Below, piece after piece: positions 15,917-24,919 of a DNA stretch of 64,000 nt (position 1 is the first letter of the stretch; every line of letters begins with the position of its first letter). The translations under genes were made by a program, and so were the position numbers. The notes under the pieces are model-generated. The model was not told where the DNA came from, did no database searches, and saw only the letters and a program-made list of their open reading frames with translations. This DNA is from Rhizomicrobium sp963710025 (lineage in GTDB: Bacteria > Pseudomonadota > Alphaproteobacteria > Micropepsales > Micropepsaceae), in assembly GCA_963710025.1 (NCBI GenBank), contig CAVPYO010000013.1, positions 372,001 through 436,000 of the forward strand. The letters are read 5' to 3'.

Positions 15917-18118
15917 ATGCCCATACGCCGCATCCTGCTGCTGGTGACCGCCCTCCTATTGGGGGCAATCGTGGCGCAGGCGCAGACGACCCTGCCCGAA
16001 GGCCTGACGCAGCAGGGCGGCGTCATCATGATGCAGCCGATCCAGGATTCCGATCAGCCGAACGACACCCAGCCGGCCGGACCGATCGAGCACCGGGCGG
16101 GGAGCAGCCAGGTACTCAGCGCCGCCGACCACGATTTGTATGCCCGGGCTTTCGACGCCGCCGATCACGGCGACTGGCCGACTGCGCGCAGCCTGGCGGC
16201 CCAGGGTCATGACGCGATGGCAAGCCGCTTAGTCCAATGGCGCTACCTGCTCGACAAGAACAGCGGCGCACCGTTCGCCGAGATCGACGCCTTTCTCAAG
16301 GCCAATCCCGACTGGCCGCTCAGCGCCGCCTTGCTCGCCCGCGCCGAGGCGGCGCTCGATCCGGCGACCGCGCCTACCGCCATCATCGCCTGGTTCGCCG
16401 GACGCGACCCGGTCAGCGCCATCGGCAAGATCCGGCTGGGCGATGCGCTGATCGCGACGGGCAAAATCGCTGCGGGGACGGAACTGGTGCGCGAAGGCTG
16501 GTTGGACGGCAGCTTCGAGCCCGATCAGGAACTCGCCATCGTGCAGAAGGACGGCGCCATCCTGACACCAGACATCGACCGGCGCAGGCTGGACAATCTG
16601 TTGTGGCGGGACGACGTCGCCGGCGCTAAGCGCGAGCTGGCGCGCGTCGACGATACCGCCCAGCGGCTGGGTGCCGCGCGCCTCGCGCTGAGAACCAATT
16701 CGGCCGCCGCGCAGAGGACCATCGCCGAACTGTCGGCCGATATCGGTTCCGATCCCGATCTGCTGTTCGACCGCGCCCGCGCGACGCGGCGCGGCGGTGA
16801 CAACAGCGGCGCCTTGGCGCTTTTGCAGCGCGCGCCGCTCAAGAAGCTGGCGAAGCTGCATGCGCACCCGCTGTGGGCCGAACTCAACATCGAAGCCCGG
16901 CAAGCCTTGCAGGACGGCAACCCCAAGACCGCCTATGCGCTGGTGTCCGATACCGGTCTCACCTCCGGCAACGACTTCGCAGAGGCGGAATTCATGGCGG
17001 GATGGATCGCTCTGCGCTTCCTGAAGGAGCCGCAAACGGCTTTGCCGCATTTCAAGAAGCTGGAGGACGGAGTCTCACGTCCGATCAGCCTGGCGCGGGC
17101 GCATTATTGGCAGGGACGCGCCTATGAAGACGCCGGCGACACGGCCTCCGCCTGGCAGCAATACCGCGCCGCCTCCAAGGCTTCCGACACGTTCTACGGC
17201 GAGTTGGCCCTCGCCCGCATAGACGCGACGCCGGTGCTGCATCTGCGCAGCGTGGCCGCCGACAACCCGCTACCGCGCAGCGCCTTTGAGCGGGACGATC
17301 TGGTCCGCGCCATGCGCGTGTTGGCCGATCTCGGCGCGCAGAATTATTTGCGCTATTTCGCGCTGCATTATCAGGAGCTTCATCCCGGCGCGGGCCCTGT
17401 GAAACAGCTCGCCGAGGCGTTGACCGGCATGGGCTTTGGCGACGTCGCCTTGCGGGTGGCGAAAGCGGCGAGCTACGAGGACATCGCGCTGATGCCTTAC
17501 GCGTTTCCGCTGATCCCCGTTCCGGATTATCGCGGACCGGGCAATGGGCCAGAACCGGCGCTTGTCCTCGGCATCATCCGTCAGGAAACCGAATTCGATC
17601 CGGAATCGATCAGCAACGCCGGAGCGCGCGGCCTCATGCAGGTCATGCCCTCCGCCGCCAAGCACGACGCGCGGCTGGCGGGCCTGCCCTACCGGCCGAA
17701 CGATTTGATGAGTAACCAAGCCTACAACATGCAGCTCGGCATGACGGAGTTCGCCGGCTATCTCGGCGACTGGAACAATTCGCTGATCCTGGCGGCCGCC
17801 GCCTACAATGCCGGTCCTAACAATGCGAAAAAGTGGATCGCGGCCTATGGCGATCCGCGCAGCCCGAGCGTGGACCCGATCGACTGGATCGAACAAATCC
17901 CGTTCCCCGAAACCAGGAACTATGTTCAGCGCGTGATCGAAAATCTGGAGATTTACCGGGACCGGCTCGCCGGGCACGACATGCCCCTGCGTATCCTCGC
18001 TGATCTTTACGGCCCGAACGCAGCGCCGACGAAGGTGTTGACCTACACGCCGCCGCTCGCCGCACCTGTTCCCGTGCCTGCGCCCAAACCAAGCGACAAA
18101 GCGTCGATCGCGAACTGA
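15917..18118 (+). CDS. Soluble lytic murein transglycosylase
   Basis: This 733-residue periplasmic enzyme is predicted to cleave peptidoglycan to 1,6-anhydromuropeptides. It has a signal peptide (MPIRRILLLVTALLLGAIVA, cleavage near AQA). A long alpha-solenoid with TPR-like repeats (about residues 60-500) follows. The C-terminal SLT domain has catalytic Glu in IIRQETEFDPESIS, then ARGLMQVMPSAAK and AAAAYNAGPNN. A Pro-rich tail ends the protein. The ATG at 15917 directly precedes the signal peptide. It is divergent from dapA. Confidence 0.93.
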   Translation: MPIRRILLLVTALLLGAIVAQAQTTLPEGLTQQGGVIMMQPIQDSDQPNDTQPAGPIEHRAGSSQVLSAADHDLYARAFDAADHGDWPTARSLAAQGHDAMASRLVQWRYLLDKNSGAPFAEIDAFLKANPDWPLSAALLARAEAALDPATAPTAIIAWFAGRDPVSAIGKIRLGDALIATGKIAAGTELVREGWLDGSFEPDQELAIVQKDGAILTPDIDRRRLDNLLWRDDVAGAKRELARVDDTAQRLGAARLALRTNSAAAQRTIAELSADIGSDPDLLFDRARATRRGGDNSGALALLQRAPLKKLAKLHAHPLWAELNIEARQALQDGNPKTAYALVSDTGLTSGNDFAEAEFMAGWIALRFLKEPQTALPHFKKLEDGVSRPISLARAHYWQGRAYEDAGDTASAWQQYRAASKASDTFYGELALARIDATPVLHLRSVAADNPLPRSAFERDDLVRAMRVLADLGAQNYLRYFALHYQELHPGAGPVKQLAEALTGMGFGDVALRVAKAASYEDIALMPYAFPLIPVPDYRGPGNGPEPALVLGIIRQETEFDPESISNAGARGLMQVMPSAAKHDARLAGLPYRPNDLMSNQAYNMQLGMTEFAGYLGDWNNSLILAAAAYNAGPNNAKKWIAAYGDPRSPSVDPIDWIEQIPFPETRNYVQRVIENLEIYRDRLAGHDMPLRILADLYGPNAAPTKVLTYTPPLAAPVPVPAPKPSDKASIAN

Positions 18119-18125
18119 TTTCAGC

Positions 18126-18398
18126 TCAGCTGAAGATGGAAAGCCATTCCCGCGCCAGGCGCTGCGCCTCGGCGATCTGCGACGGCACCATCTCGCGGGA
18201 AAGCTGCGCGCGCCAGCTCTTGGCTTCTTCGACGCCTCTCAGCGCCGCTAGATTGAACCATTTGTGCGCGGCGACGAAATCGACGCCGACGCCCTGTCCC
18301 GTGGAATAAGCCAATCCCAGATTATACAGCGCGTCCGCACGCCCTTGTTTCGCGGCGTTTTCGAATTGCGCCAGCGCGTCGATATCCATGCACGCCAT
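18126..18398 (-). CDS. Small Sel1-repeat protein
   Basis: This 90-residue protein contains one clear Sel1-type repeat (ADALYNLGLAYSTGQGVGVD) followed by a partial second. Sel1 repeats are TPR-like protein-interaction folds. The ATG at 18398 (MACMDIDALAQF) is supported by GGGAG about 8 nt upstream. No signal peptide is seen, so it is probably cytosolic. It ends 7 bp from the transglycosylase stop in convergent orientation. Its role is unknown. Confidence 0.75.
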   Translation of the reverse strand: MACMDIDALAQFENAAKQGRADALYNLGLAYSTGQGVGVDFVAAHKWFNLAALRGVEEAKSWRAQLSREMVPSQIAEAQRLAREWLSIFS

Positions 18399-18746
18399 CG
18401 CCCAACTCCCTCGCAAGGTCCCCAAAGATGCGCATGGGAAGCCCCCCGATGCGTAGGGCGATGGTGAGGCGAAAGAAGCTAAGGCGCGGTTAATGCGCTT
18501 AACCTTGATATTCAGGTTTTGTTAACAGGTAGGCGAATGGCAGGTTGCGCGTGATATTTTCCCTATTCGCTCATCGCCGCTCGTTATCCCCAGAAACGGG
18601 CTGGCCGCGGCTCCCCAGGCGACGCCTTAGCGCCAATGCCCGGAAACCGCGGCCTTTGCCTTCGCCATCGGTTACCCCATATCGCCTAAGCGGGAGCGAC
18701 CGTGAACCCCGCGCGCGCCGAAGCGGCGCGGTCGAAAAATGAAGGC
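18399..18746. other. Gene-poor spacer with a small hairpin
   Basis: No convincing gene is seen here. A short hairpin GGTTAA-TGCGC-TTAACC lies at 18488-18504. An open frame on the minus strand (18571-18945) is rejected because it is a frame-shifted reading of the lysine-rich microprotein region. Confidence 0.5.
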
Positions 18747-18827
18747 CTATTTCTTCGCCTTCTTCTTCGTCTTCTTCACCTTCTTCTTGGCGACTTTCTT
18801 CGTCTTCTTTTTTGCAACTTTTGGCAT
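18747..18827 (-). CDS. 26-residue lysine-rich microprotein
   Basis: On the minus strand, ATG at 18827 opens a 26-codon frame beginning MPKVAKKKTKKVAKKKV and ending KKAKK. More than half of its residues are lysine, spaced like a histone H1 tail or the basic tail of topoisomerase I or HU-type proteins. GGAG at 18837-18840 is about 9 nt upstream, a good ribosome site. DNA or RNA binding is inferred from charge only. A low-complexity DNA tract without translation is the alternative. Confidence 0.6.
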   Translation of the reverse strand: MPKVAKKKTKKVAKKKVKKTKKKAKK

Positions 18828-19069
18828 GAGTAAGGACTCCTCTTACGTTCGTCCGGGCTGAGCGACTCATGTCGCTCCCCCCAAAACGCAAACAATATGA
18901 GTGGGTTGCGCAATAGAATGCAATACTACCCACTTCGCGGTCCAAAGCCCGTTTTGCACGGATGTCATAAAGTATCGAATTTTACTGCATTATTTGCACT
19001 TCGTCAGTTTACTGACGATTTTGGCGGAAAACCGGGCTTTCCAGTGCCGATTGCTTGCAAATGCGCGAA

Positions 19070-20545
19070 TCACCCAACTTCGGGCAAACCGAGTCGCGCC
19101 TTCAGGATCGCGTTCACGACCGCCGGATTCGCTTTTCCGCCGGTCGCTTTCATCACCTGACCGACAAACCAGCCGACGAGTTGCGGCTTCGCTTTCGCAG
19201 CGGCAACCTTGTCCGGGTTCGCCGCGATGACCGCGTCGACCGCCTGCTCGATCGCGCCCGTATCCGTCACTTGCTTGAGGCCGCGCTGTTCGACGATGGC
19301 GCGCGGGTCGCCGCCTTCGCCCCAAACGATGTCGAGAATGTCTTTGGCGATCTTCCCCGAGATGACATCGGCGCAAACCATCTGCACGATGGCGCTGTTG
19401 GCGGCGGCCGAGACCGGTCCGTCGGCGATCGAGAGTCCCGCCTTGTTGAGGCGGCCGAAATATTCGTTGTTCAGCCAGTTCGCCGCCGCCTTGGCGTCGG
19501 CGCCTTCGGCCAGCATCGCCTCGAAATAGTCCGCGGTTTCCTTTTCGGCGACGAGAACGGTGGCGTCGTAAGCCGACAGGCCCGTCTGCATCAATCGCGC
19601 CCGCTTTTCGTCGGGCAATTCCGGCAGCGAAGCGGCGATTTTGTCCACCCAAGCCTGCTCCAGCACCAGCGGCAGCAGATCGGGATCGGGAAAATAGCGG
19701 TAATCGTGCGCTTCTTCCTTGGAACGCATGGAGCGGGTTTCGCCCGCTTTGGCATCGAACAGGCGAGTTTCCTGCTTGATCGTGCCGCCCGCTTCGAGAA
19801 CGTCGACCTGCCGGCGCGCTTCGTATTCGATCGCCTGGGCGATGAAGCGCATGGAATTGACATTCTTGATCTCGCAGCGCGTGCCGAGTTCGGCGCCGGG
19901 CTTACGCACGGACACGTTTACGTCGGCGCGCATGGAGCCTTCGTCCATATTGCCGTCGCAGGTGCCCAGATAGCGCACGATGGCGCGCAATTTCTTGAGA
20001 AACGCGGCCGCTTCCTCGCTGGAGCGCATGTCCGGCCGGCTGACGATCTCCATCAGCGCCACGCCCGAACGGTTGAGATCGACATAGGAATGGTCGGGAT
20101 GCTGGTCGTGCAGGCTCTTGCCCGCGTCCTGCTCCATGTGCAGCCGCTCGATGCCGACGCGCGCCGTCTCGCCGCCCGACAGATCGATGAACACCTCGCC
20201 CTCGCCGACGATGGGGTTCTTGTACTGCGAAATCTGATAGCCGGCCGGCAGGTCCGGATAGAAATAATTCTTCCGGTCGAACACCGAGGTGAGATTGATC
20301 TTCGCCTTCAGGCCAAGCCCGGTGCGCACAGCCTGCTCGACGCAGTAGCGGTTGATGACGGGCAGCATGCCGGGCATCGCCGCGTCGACGAAGCTGACCT
20401 GCGAATTGGGGTCGGCGCCGAACTCGGTGGCCGCACCGGAAAACAGCTTGGCCTTCGACAGGATTTGGCAGTGGACCTCCAGGCCGACGACGATTTCCCA
20501 CGGACCGGTGGAACCCTGGATGAGCTTGGAGCCGGGCGCGCTCAT
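19070..20545 (-). CDS. gatB: Aspartyl/glutamyl-tRNA amidotransferase subunit B
   Basis: GatB activates the misacylated Glu or Asp on tRNA(Gln) or tRNA(Asn) for amidation. The 491-residue protein has WEIVVGLEVHCQILSKAKLF, YFYPDLPAGYQISQ, the metal-site region, and MRADVNVSVRKPGAELGTRC. A C-terminal YqeY-like tail helical domain ends at GLPEVG. The ATG at 20545 overlaps the gatA stop (ATGA). The gatC-gatA-gatB order implies one operon and indirect Gln-tRNA synthesis. Confidence 0.97.
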   Translation of the reverse strand: MSAPGSKLIQGSTGPWEIVVGLEVHCQILSKAKLFSGAATEFGADPNSQVSFVDAAMPGMLPVINRYCVEQAVRTGLGLKAKINLTSVFDRKNYFYPDLPAGYQISQYKNPIVGEGEVFIDLSGGETARVGIERLHMEQDAGKSLHDQHPDHSYVDLNRSGVALMEIVSRPDMRSSEEAAAFLKKLRAIVRYLGTCDGNMDEGSMRADVNVSVRKPGAELGTRCEIKNVNSMRFIAQAIEYEARRQVDVLEAGGTIKQETRLFDAKAGETRSMRSKEEAHDYRYFPDPDLLPLVLEQAWVDKIAASLPELPDEKRARLMQTGLSAYDATVLVAEKETADYFEAMLAEGADAKAAANWLNNEYFGRLNKAGLSIADGPVSAAANSAIVQMVCADVISGKIAKDILDIVWGEGGDPRAIVEQRGLKQVTDTGAIEQAVDAVIAANPDKVAAAKAKPQLVGWFVGQVMKATGGKANPAVVNAILKARLGLPEVG

Positions 20546-22035
20546 GCGGACCTCCACCAAGCTTGCGGCTTGGCCGTGAAATTCGCGGCCGTTTCGATGG
20601 CGCGCCCGGCGCGCAGCACGGTCGCCTCGTCGAAAGCCTTGCCGATGAGCTGCAAGCCGAGCGGCAAGCCTTCCGCTGTCAGCCCAGCCGGCACAGACAG
20701 ACCCGGCAGGCCGGCAAGATTCACCGTCACCGTGAACACGTCGTTGAGGTACATCGCCACCGGATCGTCGGCATTCGCGCCGAAGGCGAAAGCTGGACCC
20801 GGCGTAGCGGGCGTCAGCAGCACATCGCACTGCCGGAAAGCATTTGTGAAATCGCGCGCGATCAAGGTACGCAGCTTCTGGGCGCGGGCGTAATAGGCAT
20901 CGTAATAACCGGCCGAGAGCACATAAGTGCCGATCAGGATGCGCCGACGGACTTCCGCCCCGAAGCCTTCGGCGCGGCTCTTTTCGTATAAGTCGATGAG
21001 CTCGCTCACGCCTTTGGCGCGACGGCCGTAACGCACGCCGTCGTAGCGGGCGAGATTGGAGGAGGCCTCCGCAGGCGCTACTATATAATAAGTGGGAAGG
21101 GCGTACTTGGTGTGCGGCAGGGAGACTTCCACGATTTCGGCGCCCTGGGCCTTGAGCCATTCGGCGCCCTTGTTCCAAATCGCGTCGATTTCCGGCGGTG
21201 CGCCGTCGACGCGGTATTCCTTGGGAATGCCGATCTTCAGTCCCTTCACGCCGGATTCCAGCCCCGCCTCGTAATCCGGCACGGGCATCTCGACGCTGGT
21301 CGAATCCTTGGGATCGACGCTGGCCATCGCCTTCAGCAGGATCGCGGCGTCGCGCACCGTGCGCGTCATCGGGCCCGCCTGATCGAGCGACGAGGCGAAG
21401 GCGACGATGCCCCAGCGCGAACAGCGCCCGTAAGTCGGCTTGAGGCCGACCGATCCGGTCACGGCGGCGGGCTGACGGATCGAGCCGCCGGTGTCGGTTC
21501 CCGTCGCCGCCAAGCATAAATTCGCCGAGACGGCCGTCGCCGAACCGCCCGAAGACCCGCCGGGCACCAGCTTGGCGTCGGAGTTCTTGGCGCGCCATGG
21601 ACTAACCGTCGGGCCGAACCAGCTTGTCTCGGTAGACGAGCCCATCGCGAACTCGTCCATATTGGTCTTGCCGAGCATCACCGCGCCCGCATCCCACAGA
21701 TTCTGCGTCACCGTGGATTCGTAGGGCGGCACGAAGTTGGAGAGGATGTTGCTGCCCGCCGTCGTGCGCACGCTCTTGGTGCAGAACAGATCCTTGATCG
21801 CCAGCGGCAGGCCTTCGAGCGGCCCGGCTTCGCCCTTGGCGAGGCGCGCGTCGGAGACGGCCGCCATGGCGAGCGCGCGCTCGGGCGTTTCGGTGACGAA
21901 AGCGTTGAGCGGACGCGCCGCCACAACGGCCTTGACGAACGCTTCGGTCAGCTCGTGCGAGGAAATCTTCTTGGCGGCGACGGCCTCGCGCGCTTCTGCC
22001 AAGGTGAAATCGGTCGGTGCGCCGGGAAGGGCCAT
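20542..22035 (-). CDS. gatA: Aspartyl/glutamyl-tRNA amidotransferase subunit A
   Basis: GatA is the amidase that frees ammonia from glutamine. The 497-residue protein carries the amidase-signature triad: Lys in LPLAIKDLFCTK, and the serines of GGSSGGSATAVSANLC and ATGTDTGGSIRQPAA. It starts MALPGAPTDFTLAEAREAVA; its ATG shares one base with the gatC stop (TAATG). An open frame continues upstream, but that part overlaps gatC in another frame. Confidence 0.97.
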   Translation of the reverse strand: MALPGAPTDFTLAEAREAVAAKKISSHELTEAFVKAVVAARPLNAFVTETPERALAMAAVSDARLAKGEAGPLEGLPLAIKDLFCTKSVRTTAGSNILSNFVPPYESTVTQNLWDAGAVMLGKTNMDEFAMGSSTETSWFGPTVSPWRAKNSDAKLVPGGSSGGSATAVSANLCLAATGTDTGGSIRQPAAVTGSVGLKPTYGRCSRWGIVAFASSLDQAGPMTRTVRDAAILLKAMASVDPKDSTSVEMPVPDYEAGLESGVKGLKIGIPKEYRVDGAPPEIDAIWNKGAEWLKAQGAEIVEVSLPHTKYALPTYYIVAPAEASSNLARYDGVRYGRRAKGVSELIDLYEKSRAEGFGAEVRRRILIGTYVLSAGYYDAYYARAQKLRTLIARDFTNAFRQCDVLLTPATPGPAFAFGANADDPVAMYLNDVFTVTVNLAGLPGLSVPAGLTAEGLPLGLQLIGKAFDEATVLRAGRAIETAANFTAKPQAWWRSA

Positions 22036-22322
22036 TATTCCACCACCTTCGGCACGACGAAGAAGTGATCCTCGCCTCCGGGCGCGTTGGCCATCAGCGC
22101 GTCGGCGTTGCCGCCGTCGGTGACGACGTCCTCGCGCATCTTCAGCCGCTGCTCGACCACGCTGGTCAGGGGCGCGACGCCCTCCACATCCACTTCCTTG
22201 AGCTGCTCCACCCACGCCAGGATGCCGTTCAGCTCCTGGACCATGGGCTCTACGCGCTCTTCTTCCAGCGCCAGCCGGGCGAGCCGGGCGATGCGCCGAA
22301 CGGTGTCCTTGTCGACGGACAT
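22035..22322 (-). CDS. gatC: Aspartyl/glutamyl-tRNA amidotransferase subunit C
   Basis: GatC is a small belt subunit that holds GatA and GatB together. The 95-residue protein begins MSVDKDTVRRIARLARLAL, then has ILAWVEQLKEVDVEGVAPLT and ends near PKVVE, all typical. It is the first gene of gatCAB and is coupled to gatA. Confidence 0.95.
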   Translation of the reverse strand: MSVDKDTVRRIARLARLALEEERVEPMVQELNGILAWVEQLKEVDVEGVAPLTSVVEQRLKMREDVVTDGGNADALMANAPGGEDHFFVVPKVVE

Positions 22323-22416
22323 GGGGGTCGCCGTGCTAAGAATTCATACCTTGCTAGCAACCGGGGGCCACGCTGGCAAGCCGACAGAACGCCCGCCCCT
22401 GTCGTGCGCGTGGCCT

Positions 22417-22989
22417 TCAGTTCGCCGGGCAGCCGGGGATCGGCGTGTTGTAGGTGTAGACCTCGCCATCATAGGGGATCGAAAGGCCACCCTTCGTACA
22501 GGAGTGCACACCTCCGTTGTCGAACACGAAGATGCGCATGCCTTGGCCCATGGCGCCCAGCGCTTGCTTCATGGTGCCGCCCATGGCGGTGACGAACCCC
22601 GAGGCGTCGGCCGGCAGCTTGTCGCCCTCCAAGAGCGTCAGCGGCTTGCCGTCGGCGTCCTTGACCTGCAGCGTGTCGATGGCATCGAACAACATCGAGC
22701 CGCCGGGCCCGGGACGCGCATAAACCACGCCGATGACGACATATTTGTCCAGCATGGCTTTCGCGGCTGGCGATTCCGCGACCATCTGGGGCACAAACCA
22801 GAACAGCACCACGATCTCGCCCTGAGAGCGGCCGTCCACGATTTCCCCATAGTCCTGCGCCAGACCTTGCGGCGTCGGCTTCCAGGGGCGCGCGCCCGCC
22901 GGAACCGAAGCGTACAACACGCACGCCAGCGCGGAAAAAACGATCAGCGCCGCCCGGAACTGCTTTCGTATTGTGGAAATCCTGGTCAC
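22417..22989 (-). CDS. Secreted protein of unknown function
   Basis: I do not recognise the family. The 190-residue protein has an N-terminal signal peptide (basic TRISTIRKQFR, then ALIVFSALACVLY, cleavage near AGA). The mature domain contains IVVLFWFVPQMVAE and a C-terminal pair of cysteines (VHSCTKGG and PIPGCPAN) that may form a disulfide. The start is GTG at 22989 with GGGAGG about 6 nt upstream; the longer in-frame TTG at 23019 lacks this. It is upstream of gatC on the same strand and divergent from ruvX. Confidence 0.65.
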   Translation of the reverse strand: MTRISTIRKQFRAALIVFSALACVLYASVPAGARPWKPTPQGLAQDYGEIVDGRSQGEIVVLFWFVPQMVAESPAAKAMLDKYVVIGVVYARPGPGGSMLFDAIDTLQVKDADGKPLTLLEGDKLPADASGFVTAMGGTMKQALGAMGQGMRIFVFDNGGVHSCTKGGLSIPYDGEVYTYNTPIPGCPAN

Positions 22990-23063
22990 TTCATGCCTCC
23001 CCGACTTATGATGCCCCAACCGTAACTTTGCATCCCCATTATGGCAACCACGGTTGGTTGAAT

Positions 23064-23537
23064 ATGCAGAATATCCTTTCGCTGGACGATTTGAAGGCTG
23101 CGATGGCGCCGGGCATGCGCCTTCTCGGCCTCGATCTCGGCGAAAAGACGATCGGCGTGGCCTTGTCCGACACCTCGCTGACCATCGCCACGCCGATGGA
23201 GACGCTGCAGCGCGGGAAGTTCACGGCCGATGCGGTGATGTTGGAAAAGATCATCGCCGATCAGGGAGTCGGCGGACTGGTGATCGGCCTGCCCCTGAAC
23301 ATGGACGGCAGCGAGGGCCCCTCGGCGCAGTCGGCCCGCGCTTTCGCACGCAACTTCGCGGCGCGCAGCCCTCTGCCCGTCGCGCTATGCGACGAACGGC
23401 TTTCCACCGCCGCGGTGACGCGCACGCTGCTGGAAGCGGATGCCTCGCGCAAGCGGCGCGCCGTGCTCGTGGACAAAATGGCCGCCGCCTATATCCTGCA
23501 AGGGGCGCTGGATCGCATGCGGATGGGGGGAAAATGA
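23064..23537 (+). CDS. ruvX: Putative pre-16S rRNA nuclease / Holliday junction resolvase-like YqgF
   Basis: YqgF/RuvX is an RNase H-like nuclease implicated in 16S rRNA 5' maturation. The 157-residue protein has the first acidic residue in LLGLDLGEKTIGVALSD, then LVIGLPLNMDGSEG and CDERLSTAAV, with the last acidic residue in VLVDKMAAAYILQGAL. The ATG at 23064 gives the family length. Its stop overlaps the MFS start (ATGA). Confidence 0.93.
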   Translation: MQNILSLDDLKAAMAPGMRLLGLDLGEKTIGVALSDTSLTIATPMETLQRGKFTADAVMLEKIIADQGVGGLVIGLPLNMDGSEGPSAQSARAFARNFAARSPLPVALCDERLSTAAVTRTLLEADASRKRRAVLVDKMAAAYILQGALDRMRMGGK

Positions 23538-24850
23538 GTACCGACGGCGCGGCCGGCGAACGGCCGGCGAAAATTCGCTGGCTGCCGCCCGGACTGCGCC
23601 CGCCGGGCGGGCTGACCATCCGTCAGGAGCGCGTGTTCCTGCTGGTCGGCGCGGCGGCCTTGTTCGGCGGCTACGACACCAACGTCTTCAGCTTCACCGT
23701 TCCCCAGATTCAGCTCAGCCTGCACATCCCCGAGGATCAGGTTGGGCTGACCGTTTCCTATTTCCGGCTGGCGGCGATTGCCGCGCTGGTACTCGCCTGG
23801 TCGGCCGATCTGGTGGGGCGGCGGCGGCTGTTGCTGTTCACGATCTTCGGACAGGGGCTGGCGACGCTGGCCTCCGGATTAGCGCAGGATTACGCCCAAT
23901 TCGTCTGGCTGCAGATCGCCACGCGCGTCTTCGGCTATGCGGAGGAGATGTTGTGCTACGTCGTCATCGCCGAAGAGGTTGCCGCCGCCGCGCGCGGCTG
24001 GTCGAGCGGCACGCTGGCGGCGATGTATTACGCGGGCGGGGGCATCGCCTCGCTGGTCTTCGCGGGAATAGCCTTCCTGCCCTATGGCTGGCGAAGCTTG
24101 TATGTGATCGGTTCGGTGCCGATTTTGCTGGTTGGGCTGCTGCGGCGCTACCTGCCCGAGACCAAGCGCTTCGAGGTGCGAGAACATGAGGTGGAGAAAT
24201 TCTCCTCGCGGTTTGCGGGCTTCCTCGATATGTCGCGTCGCCTGACCCACGAACATCCGCGCCGGCTCGCCACGATATTGATCGCGGCGGCGGCGTATGG
24301 TTTCGCAATCTGGCCGGCGGCGATCTTGGGCCAGAAATATCTGCAGGATGTGCAGCACTTCACGCCGCCCCAGGTGACGATGCTGATCCTGCCGGGCGGG
24401 TTGGTAGCGGTGGCGTTCAACATCCTGGCCGGACGGCTCAGCGACCGGATCGGACGCAAGGTCGTGGTCTTCGCCGCCTTGCTCATCGCGACGGCAAGTT
24501 TCGGCACCTTCTACAGCGGCCTCCATTGGCAATATGTGGCGCTGCTCTGGGTCCCGGGCTTCTTCGGATTTCTCTGCGCCGATTCCCTGTTCCAGGGCTT
24601 TACCGCCGAGATCATGCCGACGGCCTATCGCGCCACCGTCGCGGGGATGCGTTATCTGGTCAGCATTCTGGCGGGAGCCGTCAGCCTGGCGCTGGAAGGC
24701 CCGCTCTACGATCTGTTCCACGCCCACGGCCCGGCGCTGATGCTTCTTTTGGGGACCATGCCGATTGCGATGGTGGCACTGCTTTACCTTCCCGAACCGG
24801 CGGGACGCACCCTGGAAGACATCGCGGCTGAGGCGGATAGGAAGAAATAG
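23534..24850 (+). CDS. MFS transporter, metabolite/sugar-type
   Basis: The 438-residue protein has about 12 transmembrane segments and two MFS signatures: ADLVGRRRLLLFTIFGQG between helices 2 and 3, and the equivalent RLSDRIGRKVVVF in the second half. A cytosolic loop between halves contains PETKRFEVREHEVEKF. This pattern recalls sugar or aromatic-acid proton symporters, but the substrate cannot be told. It is coupled to ruvX by an ATGA overlap and precedes the pyrB promoter. Confidence 0.85.
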   Translation: MSTDGAAGERPAKIRWLPPGLRPPGGLTIRQERVFLLVGAAALFGGYDTNVFSFTVPQIQLSLHIPEDQVGLTVSYFRLAAIAALVLAWSADLVGRRRLLLFTIFGQGLATLASGLAQDYAQFVWLQIATRVFGYAEEMLCYVVIAEEVAAAARGWSSGTLAAMYYAGGGIASLVFAGIAFLPYGWRSLYVIGSVPILLVGLLRRYLPETKRFEVREHEVEKFSSRFAGFLDMSRRLTHEHPRRLATILIAAAAYGFAIWPAAILGQKYLQDVQHFTPPQVTMLILPGGLVAVAFNILAGRLSDRIGRKVVVFAALLIATASFGTFYSGLHWQYVALLWVPGFFGFLCADSLFQGFTAEIMPTAYRATVAGMRYLVSILAGAVSLALEGPLYDLFHAHGPALMLLLGTMPIAMVALLYLPEPAGRTLEDIAAEADRKK

Positions 24851-24880
24851 CGAGAACCTGTGCGCTGAAAAACGCAGCGC

Positions 24881-24909
24881 TTGCCCCCTGCCCCCTCCTT
24901 CCCTATAAG
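24881..24909 (+). promoter_or_regulatory. pyrB promoter, probably giving leaderless mRNA
   Basis: TTGCCC (24881-24886) and TATAAG (24904-24909) are separated by 17 bp, a canonical sigma-70 layout. The pyrB ATG is at 24920, only 10 bp after the -10, so transcription should start at or within a few bases of the start codon. Confidence 0.55.
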
Positions 24910-24919
24910 CCGGACTTTG

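Noticed and set aside
18571..18945. Minus-strand 124-codon frame with an acidic Glu/Asp-rich middle
   Set aside because: The acidic run is a frame-shifted reading of the lysine codons in the 26-residue microprotein.
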